NCBI GenBank assembly: GCA_014653935.1
Contig: JACWDU010000022.1
Span: forward strand, 1-6,095
Direction of reading: 5' to 3'
Origin: Pelagibacterales bacterium SAG-MED23
GTDB taxonomy: Bacteria > Pseudomonadota > Alphaproteobacteria > Pelagibacterales > Pelagibacteraceae
Length of the DNA: 6,095 nucleotides
Below the pieces are notes generated by a model, which worked only from the letters and a program-made list of their open reading frames with translations, made no database searches and was not told the origin of the DNA. A program made the translations under genes and the position numbers. Below, one piece after another: positions 1 through 5,789 of the stretch. Position 1 is the first letter of the stretch. Each line of letters opens with the position of its first letter.

Positions 1-365
1 GTGTTTTTCCTGTAATATTCTCATTTTTTGTTTATGGAACAATATTTAATATTTTTGCTGGCTTTATTTTAAAAGATTATCTAGGGCCTATGCCACCCAT
101 TGAAGCTTTTACATCAATGTTTACTTTTTTAGTTCTTATTTCAGTATTTTATTTTATTCCAACAGGGGTAGTTATCATGTGGTCACCCTCAGTTTTAGGT
201 GCAGGTCTTTGCGCTATATTATATTTGAGCGAAGTAGTTGTTGGAGTTGTGTCAGCGGGAATTTTAACAGATGAAACATTTGGTTGGCGAGAAGTTGTGG
301 GAAGTACAATGATTGTGTTAGGAGGAATTTTAGCAGTAGTGCTTGCTCCAAAAGATGAAAAATAA
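1..365 (+). CDS. EamA/DMT-family membrane transporter, C-terminal part (cut by left edge)
   Basis: The reading frame is open from base 3 to the TAA at 363-365, giving about 120 residues; the true start lies outside the window. The ATG at 90 is internal, because the upstream residues continue the same hydrophobic pattern. The visible part has about four hydrophobic membrane segments: around residues 1-22, 35-55, 60-85 and 95-115 of the fragment. It ends in a short charged tail (PKDEK). The last helix, preceded by a short loop with a Trp-Arg-Glu and then a Gly-rich stretch (VGSTMIVLGGILAVVLAP), resembles the end of the second EamA repeat in drug/metabolite exporters. By family knowledge such proteins sit in the inner membrane and move small metabolites, often outward; the substrate cannot be told. 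It abuts the next gene with no spacer, so the two are probably co-transcribed. The membrane protein call is firm, the EamA family call less so. Confidence 0.75.
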   Translation, partial: VFPVIFSFFVYGTIFNIFAGFILKDYLGPMPPIEAFTSMFTFLVLISVFYFIPTGVVIMWSPSVLGAGLCAILYLSEVVVGVVSAGILTDETFGWREVVGSTMIVLGGILAVVLAPKDEK

Positions 366-1355
366 ATGCATTTTAAGGAAAAGTTAAAATCAAAATCAAA
401 AGTATTTTTAGATGGTGGAAATGGATCTGAAATTGCAAAATTGGGAGGCGAAATGTCCTCTGCTTTTTCTGCCTTAGCTTCAATAACATCACAAGACATA
501 GTAATTAAAGTTCATGAAAAGTTTATTGATGCTGGTTCTGATTTGATTACAGCAAATACTTTTAGTTCAACGAGACATAATCTTGAAAGCATTAATCGTG
601 GAGCAGAAACTAAAGAATTTATTATCCAATCAGTCAAATTAGCTAGACAGGCAATAAAAAATAAAGGTAAAGAAAATAAAATTGGGGTTGCTGGAAGTTT
701 ATCAAATTTTTTTTCATTAAAAGAAAATGAATTTGTGCCAAATCCTAAGTACATACCTTCTTTTAAACAAGAGGAACAAAATTATAAAGAAGCTGCTAAA
801 ATTTTAAAAGAGGAGGGAGCTAATATTTTAATTTTAGAAATGTTACTTGATATTGATCATGCAAAAATTTTATTGCATGCCGCTTTAGAAACTGAATTAC
901 CAGTTTGGGTAGGATTAAGTTGTTGTATAAGCAAATTTGATAACAGTGTTATTGGAAGAAATTTTAGCGCGGAAAAAGAAAATTCGTTAATTTATGATGA
1001 AACCAAATATAAAGAGCAACCAAAATTTATTCCTGATGATAAAATTATACTACTAAATGATATTGTAAAATCACTTACAAGTATGGGTGGAGATGTTTAT
1101 GGCATCATGCATACCTGGTTAGTCGACTCTTTTGATGGATTGAATGTAATTAAAAATAATTGGAATGGTCCGATGATGTTTTATCCTGAGATACATAAGT
1201 TTGATACAAAATCCCATAAAGCTATTGTGACTTCTACCGAGGAAGAATTTGCTAATGAATGTGAAAAGTTAATTGATAAACAAATTCAAATTATTGGGGG
1301 ATGCTGTGGTGTTACAGACAAACATTTAAAAAAATTAATTGAAAGATATTCTTAA
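366..1355 (+). CDS. Homocysteine S-methyltransferase-family protein (paralog 1, divergent)
   Basis: A 329-residue protein of the zinc-dependent S-methyltransferase barrel family (BHMT/MmuM/MetH N-domain type), which moves a methyl group from a donor such as betaine or S-methylmethionine to homocysteine. Visible motifs are an N-terminal LDGGNGSE (15-22), ANTF (63-66), the acidic strand end LILEM (155-159) and the C-terminal zinc motif GGCCG (311-315). Length is normal for the single-domain family. Several positions are unusual. The first glycine-rich motif has Asn19 where Met, Leu or Phe is usual. The strand that normally ends in GINC or GVNC reads GIMH, so His249 replaces a zinc Cys. The usual YPN near residue 273 is YPE. 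An extra Lys/Glu-rich stretch lies at about 200-225. The ATG follows the transporter stop directly; there is no clear Shine-Dalgarno, so translation is probably coupled. The family is secure; the donor and acceptor, and whether homocysteine is the substrate, are not. Confidence 0.88.
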   Translation: MHFKEKLKSKSKVFLDGGNGSEIAKLGGEMSSAFSALASITSQDIVIKVHEKFIDAGSDLITANTFSSTRHNLESINRGAETKEFIIQSVKLARQAIKNKGKENKIGVAGSLSNFFSLKENEFVPNPKYIPSFKQEEQNYKEAAKILKEEGANILILEMLLDIDHAKILLHAALETELPVWVGLSCCISKFDNSVIGRNFSAEKENSLIYDETKYKEQPKFIPDDKIILLNDIVKSLTSMGGDVYGIMHTWLVDSFDGLNVIKNNWNGPMMFYPEIHKFDTKSHKAIVTSTEEEFANECEKLIDKQIQIIGGCCGVTDKHLKKLIERYS

Positions 1356-1368
1356 TTTAATATTTTTT
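1328..1368. terminator. Possible bidirectional AT-rich terminator between converging operons
   Basis: AAATTAA (1332-1338) pairs with TTAATTT (1352-1358). The stem can extend through GAA (1341-1343) with TTC (1349-1351), leaving a two-base bulge and a five-base loop. A T6 run follows on the plus strand (1363-1368) and an A7 run (1328-1334) becomes a T run on the minus strand. Both stop codons fall in or next to the stem. The stem is almost all A-T, so it would be weak; in such an AT-rich sequence it could be chance. Confidence 0.35.
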
Positions 1369-2202
1369 ATTAACTAAATCTATCAGCATATTGATCATAT
1401 CAGTTTTATAACCTTCTTTTGTTGCTGATTTCGTTTCTAGAACAGAAAAAAAAGCAGCTACATTCCCAGTTTTAAAATTAGTTGCAAGAAACTGACCACC
1501 ATATCCTGAATGCCCAATCATGTTGCCCGAAACCATTGTAGAATTTGAGTAATATAAATATTTGTCTTTAGATAAATCCATATATTTTGGCCCTATATTA
1601 TCAATTGTTTTATTAAAAAATGATGAAGATCCAACTTTTCTATTCCCAACACCCATACCTTTCCTTGCGAAGAGTAAACCCATTCGTAAAAAGTCTCTTG
1701 TAATCAAGCAACCACCTCCAGACATCCAAGGCATACCATATCTATCTGATGCAATATATAATCCATCTTCAAATCCAGCTGCCTCAACTGCTGATAAAAC
1801 CCAATCTCTTAAAGTTCTACCACTAACTTTTTCAATAATTAATCCAACTACATCTGTATTTGCAGATTTATAAAAAGCATACGCAGAATTATTAATTAAA
1901 CTTTTATTTTTAGATTTTTTAATTGTATTTAAATACTCCTCTTGGCTTAGATGATTTTTAAGATTTTTAGGCAGCCTCCATCCTCCAACAGGTTCGTGCA
2001 TAAAGGAAGATGAGTATGCCTTAGTATAATCTTCAGTATAAGAGTTTATAACATTCATGTTTAAAACATCTTGGATCTTTGCATTTGCATATCCACTTCC
2101 AATTTTTGGCAAATAGTAAGAAATATTTTTATTAAGATCTATTAATTTAGCACTTACCAATTCTCCAATAAATAAATTAACGAACATTTTTGTAATGGAC
2201 AT
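1357..2202 (-). CDS. Serine hydrolase, catalytic fragment (281 residues from the ATG)
   Basis: This is the catalytic piece of the split hydrolase. Counting from the ATG at 2202, it holds Ser2-x-x-Lys5, Tyr111 in YKSANTD, and His231-Ser-Gly in HSGYGGQF. The ATG itself is the residue before the catalytic Ser, where relatives have about 100 further residues. The frame continues upstream to 2304 with family-like sequence (SLIVGNHQNILFEKYAKDF), showing that the ATG is not the original start. If translated from here, the fragment would lack the first strands and helix of the fold. Confidence 0.7.
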   Translation of the reverse strand: MSITKMFVNLFIGELVSAKLIDLNKNISYYLPKIGSGYANAKIQDVLNMNVINSYTEDYTKAYSSSFMHEPVGGWRLPKNLKNHLSQEEYLNTIKKSKNKSLINNSAYAFYKSANTDVVGLIIEKVSGRTLRDWVLSAVEAAGFEDGLYIASDRYGMPWMSGGGCLITRDFLRMGLLFARKGMGVGNRKVGSSSFFNKTIDNIGPKYMDLSKDKYLYYSNSTMVSGNMIGHSGYGGQFLATNFKTGNVAAFFSVLETKSATKEGYKTDMINMLIDLVNKKY

Positions 2203-2293
2203 AATTGTTTGAGGTTGGTTTTTTTTAAAATCTTTGGCGTATTTTTCAAATAATATATTTTGATGATTACCAACAATTAAAGAGCAAAAAGAT

Positions 2294-2521
2294 TTATTTT
2301 TTAATCATCTTCTTGACTAGAGGAAGATTGCCGATAGTTTTATTTGGTTTAGACTTTAGTTTTAGAACTAAGTCAGATCTTAAAAAAATACTGTATCTAT
2401 TAATTTTATGTAAATTTTTATAACCAGACCTTCTTGTTTTCGGAAGGTTCCATAAGGCTTTGTTATCTTTAACTGTTGTTAATTCTGGATTTCTAACAGA
2501 GTGTAATTTTTTTTTCTTCAA
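2294..2521 (-). CDS. Serine hydrolase, N-terminal fragment (75 residues)
   Basis: This is the N-terminal piece of the split hydrolase described at 1357-2521. It starts at a TTG that overlaps the TGA of msrA in TTGA, which suggests translational coupling. It opens with four lysines, has no hydrophobic signal, and carries the WNLPKTRRSGYKNLHKINRY segment typical of the N-terminus of this hydrolase group. It ends LVKKMIKK-stop right after the A6 run. On its own it lacks any catalytic residue and is unlikely to be functional. Confidence 0.6.
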   Translation of the reverse strand: MKKKKLHSVRNPELTTVKDNKALWNLPKTRRSGYKNLHKINRYSIFLRSDLVLKLKSKPNKTIGNLPLVKKMIKK

Positions 2522-2970
2522 TATTTTAATGATTTTTTTTGTTCGTACTTTTGGTGATAACCTTCTGCCTTACAGTAATTTTTTTCTTTTGATACTTTAG
2601 TCGAAACTTTTCCATCTAATTTACTGTTTACCTCGTTTAAAACTTTTTCCGCAATCTGTTTTTCTTCCTCTGTACTATAAAATATTTCAGAACGATATTG
2701 AATTCCTACATATGTACCTTGTCGATTTACTTGTGTTGAATCGTGTAATTCAAAAAATAAATTTACCATGTCCTCATATGACTTCTCTTTTTCATCATAT
2801 TCAACTTTGACCACTTCTATATGACCTGTATCTCCGCCACAAACCGCCTTGTAAGTAACATTTGGCTCATCTCCACCACAGTAACCACATTCTGTAGACA
2901 CTATTCCTTTGATGCCCTCATATTTCTTTTCGTCCCAAAAACAGCCAATACCGCCAATAAATGTTTTCAT
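2518..2970 (-). CDS. msrA: Peptide methionine sulfoxide reductase MsrA
   Basis: A 150-residue MsrA, which reduces methionine-S-sulfoxide, free or in proteins, back to methionine using a catalytic Cys and thioredoxin-type recycling. Catalytic Cys10 lies in GCFW (9-12). Family motifs follow in order: GYCGG (29-33), CGGDTGHIE (44-52), HDSTQVNRQG (76-85), GIQYRSEIFY (89-98) and AEGYHQKY (135-142). It is short but complete and cytoplasmic, with no signal peptide. Other cysteines are Cys28, Cys31, Cys44 and Cys133. Cys28 and Cys31 make a CxxC where the family usually has a SGYAGG-like sequence. Any of Cys28, Cys31 or Cys133 could be the resolving Cys. It lies 17 bases after the methyltransferase stop and has no clear Shine-Dalgarno. 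Its TGA overlaps the TTG of the hydrolase. Placement beside methyltransferases fits a methionine-economy role (inference). Confidence 0.95.
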   Translation of the reverse strand: MKTFIGGIGCFWDEKKYEGIKGIVSTECGYCGGDEPNVTYKAVCGGDTGHIEVVKVEYDEKEKSYEDMVNLFFELHDSTQVNRQGTYVGIQYRSEIFYSTEEEKQIAEKVLNEVNSKLDGKVSTKVSKEKNYCKAEGYHQKYEQKKSLKY

Positions 2971-2987
2971 AGTATTTAATATATGCT

Positions 2988-3902
2988 TTAGTTTTTTAAA
3001 ATTGAAATTGCTTTAATTTCATCTACTCCAATTCCACAACATCCGCCTATGATCTGAGCTCCATTTTTAATCCATGACTTAACTTCATTTAAATATCCAG
3101 TTGGCGTCATGTCATCTACAAATCGCCAATGTGGTTTTTCATAATAACCTTTATTTGGATACGCTCCTACTATCCCGTCATAATTTTTCTTCGCAGTTTT
3201 GATTGCTTTTCCTGTAATATTTATATCTGAATGAGCAACCAATATTGGACCATTATGTAATTTTTTAAAATTATTTATCGATGTCTCAAAGTTTTCATAT
3301 ACATGTGTATCAGAGTCAATTGTATCATTGTATCCAAGCATTATATTTTTTTGATCATCAATTACACAAGATACTGATAACCAAACAGGTATATTTACTT
3401 TTGTGGAACAATTTAACATTGCTTCAACTATGTCAGCTTGTGAAGACATAGCTTCTAAAATAATTAAGTCTACTCCAGCTTCAGATAAAATTTTTAGTTG
3501 TTCATGAAAACCAGGTATCATTGCTTTGATACCAAGTTTATAAAAGTTTCCAAAAGTTGATACACTTCCAGCTAATGCAGTTTCTTTATTTGTATTTTCT
3601 ATTGCTTCTCTTGCAATCTTAACACTTTTTTGATTAAATTTTTCTATTGAGTCCTCATAACCATACTGTCTCATTGATATTGGGGTAGTGCTATAAGTAT
3701 TAGTTGTAATTACATCGGCTCCAGCATTTATATAATCCTCATGTACTTTCCTGACCAACTCAGGGTGATCAACAGAACACTTCCCACACCACATATGCTT
3801 ATCCATGTGAGCACCATTTTTTTCTAGTTCTGCGCCCATACCTCCATCTAAAATAATGATTTTATTGTTTTCTAATTTTGTCTTGATTGATGTGTATGAC
3901 AT
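2988..3902 (-). CDS. Homocysteine S-methyltransferase-family protein (paralog 2)
   Basis: A 304-residue single-domain S-methyltransferase barrel, homologous to the 329-residue paralog at 366-1355 and closer to the family norm. Motifs are LDGGMGAE (18-25), TTNTYSTT (66-73), LIILEAM (146-152), YPNKG (248-252) and the zinc motif GGCCG (286-290). The family makes methionine from homocysteine and a methyl donor in the cytoplasm. The strand that should end in GINC or GVNC reads LVAHSD, so His224 takes the place of the first zinc Cys. Cys179 (WLSVSC) matches Cys186 of the other paralog and may help bind metal. It starts 6 bases after the VOC gene stop and is followed 17 bases on by msrA, firmly inside the operon. 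The spacer has only a weak purine stretch and no good Shine-Dalgarno. The family is secure, the substrate not; the symbols mmuM and bhmt are not used because the metal site differs. Confidence 0.92.
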   Translation of the reverse strand: MSYTSIKTKLENNKIIILDGGMGAELEKNGAHMDKHMWCGKCSVDHPELVRKVHEDYINAGADVITTNTYSTTPISMRQYGYEDSIEKFNQKSVKIAREAIENTNKETALAGSVSTFGNFYKLGIKAMIPGFHEQLKILSEAGVDLIILEAMSSQADIVEAMLNCSTKVNIPVWLSVSCVIDDQKNIMLGYNDTIDSDTHVYENFETSINNFKKLHNGPILVAHSDINITGKAIKTAKKNYDGIVGAYPNKGYYEKPHWRFVDDMTPTGYLNEVKSWIKNGAQIIGGCCGIGVDEIKAISILKN

Positions 3903-3908
3903 ATTTTT

Positions 3909-4295
3909 TTATTCTTTATTATTTGTAAAGGCACAAATTTTATTTCCATCTAAATCACGAAGATAAGAATAATAAACTCCTGAGCCTTCTGGTCTTTCAC
4001 CACCAGATCCCTCACTAGTTCCACCAGCTTTTAAACCTATCTCATGAAATTTATCTACGTGAGATCTTGATGTAGTTAAAAATGTTATCTGCGTTCCATT
4101 TCCAAAGGAAGCATCTTTTTTATTGAAAGGTTTGGTGACATAAAACTCAATATCTTTGGTACCTTTTGCTCCATACGCAGCATAATCATCTTCTATTGTC
4201 TCGTTTCTATCTAAACCAATTACTTCTAAAACTTTATCGTAAAATTTAATAGCATCATCTAAATTATTAGTGCCTACCATCACATAACCAATCAT
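3909..4295 (-). CDS. VOC/glyoxalase-fold protein
   Basis: A 128-residue vicinal-oxygen-chelate fold protein. It starts MIGYVMVGTNNLDDAIKFYD, the usual first strand and helix with the paired FYD, and has a NGT segment at 66-68 and a C-terminal DLDGNKICAF (114-123). The family covers lyases, dioxygenases, isomerases and resistance proteins that usually bind a divalent metal. By my hand alignment, the first His ligand position holds Tyr4 and the last Glu ligand position (DPDGNxIE) holds Cys121, so a classical glyoxalase I site appears absent. A specific reaction cannot be given. It lies between the aldehyde dehydrogenase (42-base gap, the largest in the operon) and the methyltransferase (6-base gap). 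It has the best Shine-Dalgarno in the window. Its position suggests a role with an aldehyde or keto intermediate of the operon, which is inference. Confidence 0.88.
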   Translation of the reverse strand: MIGYVMVGTNNLDDAIKFYDKVLEVIGLDRNETIEDDYAAYGAKGTKDIEFYVTKPFNKKDASFGNGTQITFLTTSRSHVDKFHEIGLKAGGTSEGSGGERPEGSGVYYSYLRDLDGNKICAFTNNKE

Positions 4296-4300
4296 ATAAA

Positions 4301-4305
4301 CCCCT
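4301..4305 (-). promoter_or_regulatory. Ribosome binding site of the VOC gene
   Basis: The minus strand reads AGGGG, five bases before the ATG at 4295. It is the only clear Shine-Dalgarno in a window where most starts have none, and it supports the chosen start. Confidence 0.6.
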
Positions 4306-4317
4306 AAACTAATTCTG

Positions 4318-4347
4318 ATTATAAGTTATTTAAACTATTAATTCCAA
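4318..4347 (-). promoter_or_regulatory. Candidate internal sigma-70 promoter before the VOC gene
   Basis: On the minus strand TTGGAA (4347-4342; four of six matches to the -35 consensus) is followed after 18 bases by a perfect TATAAT (4323-4318). Transcription would start near 4311, leaving a leader of about 15 bases with the AGGGG site. The -35 box lies in the last codons of the aldehyde dehydrogenase. It could drive VOC, methyltransferase, msrA and the hydrolase separately from the two upstream genes. TATAAT arises easily by chance in AT-rich DNA. Confidence 0.35.
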
Positions 4348-5768
4348 CCGGTAATTGCTTTAACTTCTAAAAATTCAGTGAAACCCCAGACACCACCTTC
4401 ACGACCATTGCCAGATTGTTTATAACCACCAAACGGCATCCCAGTATCTGTGGCTTGACCATTAATATAAACTGTTCCAGCTTTTACTTTTCTAGCAACC
4501 CTTTTTGCTTTTTCTTTATCTTCAGTTTGTAAATAATTACCAAGTCCATAAGATGTATCATTTGTAATTGCTATTGCCTCTTCCTCAGTTTCAAATGGTA
4601 TAATTGAAAGCACAGGCCCAAAAATTTCTTGTCTCGCAATTTTCATATCATTGTTTACATCTGAAAAAATTGTTGGTTTAACAAAATAACCTTTGTTAAG
4701 TCCATTTGGTAAATCTGGTCCACCCGCAGCTAACGTTGCACCCTCTTTAATTCCTTCATTAATAAGATTAACAACTTTATCGTATTGTACTTTTGAAACT
4801 ACAGGTCCAATGTGATCACCTTTTTTAGATGCAAGATCAACTTTAATTTTGTTTGCCTCATCAACAGCCTCTTTAACTGCTCTTTCATAAATTGGTTTCT
4901 CAACCAACATTCTTGTTGGTGCATCACATGATTGTCCAGAGTTACTCATTATATTTCTTACACCATCTCTAACTGCATCAGGATACGAGTCTGCAAAAAC
5001 TATATTTCCACCTTTACCACCCAGTTCAAGAGTTACTTTTTTTATAGTATCAGCTGCATTTTTCTGAATTAGTTTTCCAGCTCTTGTTGATCCTGTGAAT
5101 GAGACCATATCAATGTCCAGATGACCAGACATATGATTTCCAACAACTTCTCCATTTCCATTCACTAAATTAAAAACTCCAGCAGGGAAGCCAGCTTCGT
5201 CAATCATCTCAGCAAACAATACTGCTGACACTGGAGCAATTTCAGACGGTTTTAAAATCATTGTACATCCAGCAGCTAAAGCTGGAATAACTTTTAAAAT
5301 AATTTGGTTCATTGGATAATTCCATGGCGTAATTAATCCACAAACTCCAATTGGTTCATATCTGATATGGTTATTAGATTTAGGATCAAATTGATGTTCA
5401 AAATTAAAATTTTTTAAAATTTCTATATTATTCCTACAAATATCTGCACCCATTTTAGTATGAGTTTCTGATGCAAAATCTAGAGGTGCACCCATTTCTT
5501 TAGACTGTGCCTCAACCATTTCGTCCCATCTTCTTTTATAAATTTCATCAAACTTTTCAAGTAAAGCTAATCTTTCTTCTTTTGTAGTTTCTCTCCAGGT
5601 CTCGAATGCAATTTTGGCAGCATTTATTGCTTTATCAGCATCTTCTGCAGATCCTAAAGAAATTATTGCAAAAGCTTCTTCAGTTGATGGATTAATTACT
5701 TCAAAGTCATTGGGTTTAGTAGGTGAAACCCACTTTCCATTTATATAAAAATTTTTCTTTTCTATCAT
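4338..5768 (-). CDS. NAD(P)-dependent aldehyde dehydrogenase
   Basis: A complete 476-residue aldehyde dehydrogenase that oxidises an aldehyde to its acid. Features in order are oxyanion Asn150 in TPWNYP, Lys173 in the cofactor-binding KPSE, FTGSTRAG (224-231), general-base Glu248 in LELGGK, catalytic Cys281 in NSGQSCDAPTR, Glu381-x-Phe383 in QEIFGP, and FGGYKQSGNGREGG (446-459). Presence of Glu248 and a GQSC site argues for a hydrolytic enzyme. It argues against a CoA-acylating methylmalonate-semialdehyde dehydrogenase (MmsA), even though a 3-hydroxyisobutyrate-dehydrogenase-like gene lies just upstream. The Asp after the catalytic Cys is less common than Ala, Ile or Thr; the SGQSC-D/N-APTRMLV pattern marks a broad group of bacterial enzymes of mixed substrates. 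The ATG at 5768 gives the normal N-terminus (FYINGKWV). It lies 21 bases after the upstream stop, without a clear Shine-Dalgarno. The substrate is unknown. Confidence 0.97.
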   Translation of the reverse strand: MIEKKNFYINGKWVSPTKPNDFEVINPSTEEAFAIISLGSAEDADKAINAAKIAFETWRETTKEERLALLEKFDEIYKRRWDEMVEAQSKEMGAPLDFASETHTKMGADICRNNIEILKNFNFEHQFDPKSNNHIRYEPIGVCGLITPWNYPMNQIILKVIPALAAGCTMILKPSEIAPVSAVLFAEMIDEAGFPAGVFNLVNGNGEVVGNHMSGHLDIDMVSFTGSTRAGKLIQKNAADTIKKVTLELGGKGGNIVFADSYPDAVRDGVRNIMSNSGQSCDAPTRMLVEKPIYERAVKEAVDEANKIKVDLASKKGDHIGPVVSKVQYDKVVNLINEGIKEGATLAAGGPDLPNGLNKGYFVKPTIFSDVNNDMKIARQEIFGPVLSIIPFETEEEAIAITNDTSYGLGNYLQTEDKEKAKRVARKVKAGTVYINGQATDTGMPFGGYKQSGNGREGGVWGFTEFLEVKAITGWN

Positions 5769-5789
5769 TAATTTATTGTAGCATAAAAT

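Larger units (their letters stand above)
1357..2521 (-). pseudogene. Beta-lactamase-fold serine hydrolase, split by a single-base frameshift
   Basis: Two consecutive minus-strand frames together encode one serine hydrolase of the class C beta-lactamase / 6-aminohexanoate-dimer hydrolase type. The first frame runs from a TTG at 2521 to a TAA at 2294. The second frame is open from 2304 down to the TAA at 1357-1359 but has no ATG, GTG or TTG before the ATG at 2202. That ATG lies just before the catalytic motif, far too late for a real start. The frames meet at an A6 run (2297-2302 on the plus strand as T6). Reading five A gives a continuous protein of about 387 residues, a normal family length. 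Motifs in the joined protein are WNLPKTRR near residue 23, catalytic SITK at about 108-111, Tyr of YKSANTD at about 217, and HSGYGG at about 337-342. All catalytic motifs are intact, so decay, if real, is recent. The family normally cleaves amide or ester bonds; the substrate is unknown. No signal peptide is seen. The TTG overlaps the msrA stop (TTGA). Confidence 0.8.

Noticed and set aside
149..499. Minus-strand open frame of 116 codons
   Set aside because: It lies antisense to the transporter end and the start of the methyltransferase, spans their junction and has no recognisable domain; both plus-strand genes have clear family motifs.
512..754. Minus-strand open frame of 80 codons
   Set aside because: It is fully antisense to the first methyltransferase and has no family-like features.
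1562..1873. Plus-strand open frame of 103 codons
   Set aside because: It is antisense to the serine hydrolase catalytic region, including its conserved Tyr motif; its composition is that of a complement shadow.
2203..2293. A true intergenic spacer between a small hypothetical gene and a 281-residue hydrolase
   Set aside because: Translation of this stretch in the downstream frame gives family-like sequence leading directly into the catalytic SxxK, so it is coding DNA of the broken gene.
3903..4337. SAM-responsive riboswitch (such as SAM-V, known in SAR11) controlling the second methyltransferase
   Set aside because: The spacer before the methyltransferase is 6 bases and the one before the VOC gene is 42, too short for an aptamer plus expression platform, and no matching stems were seen.
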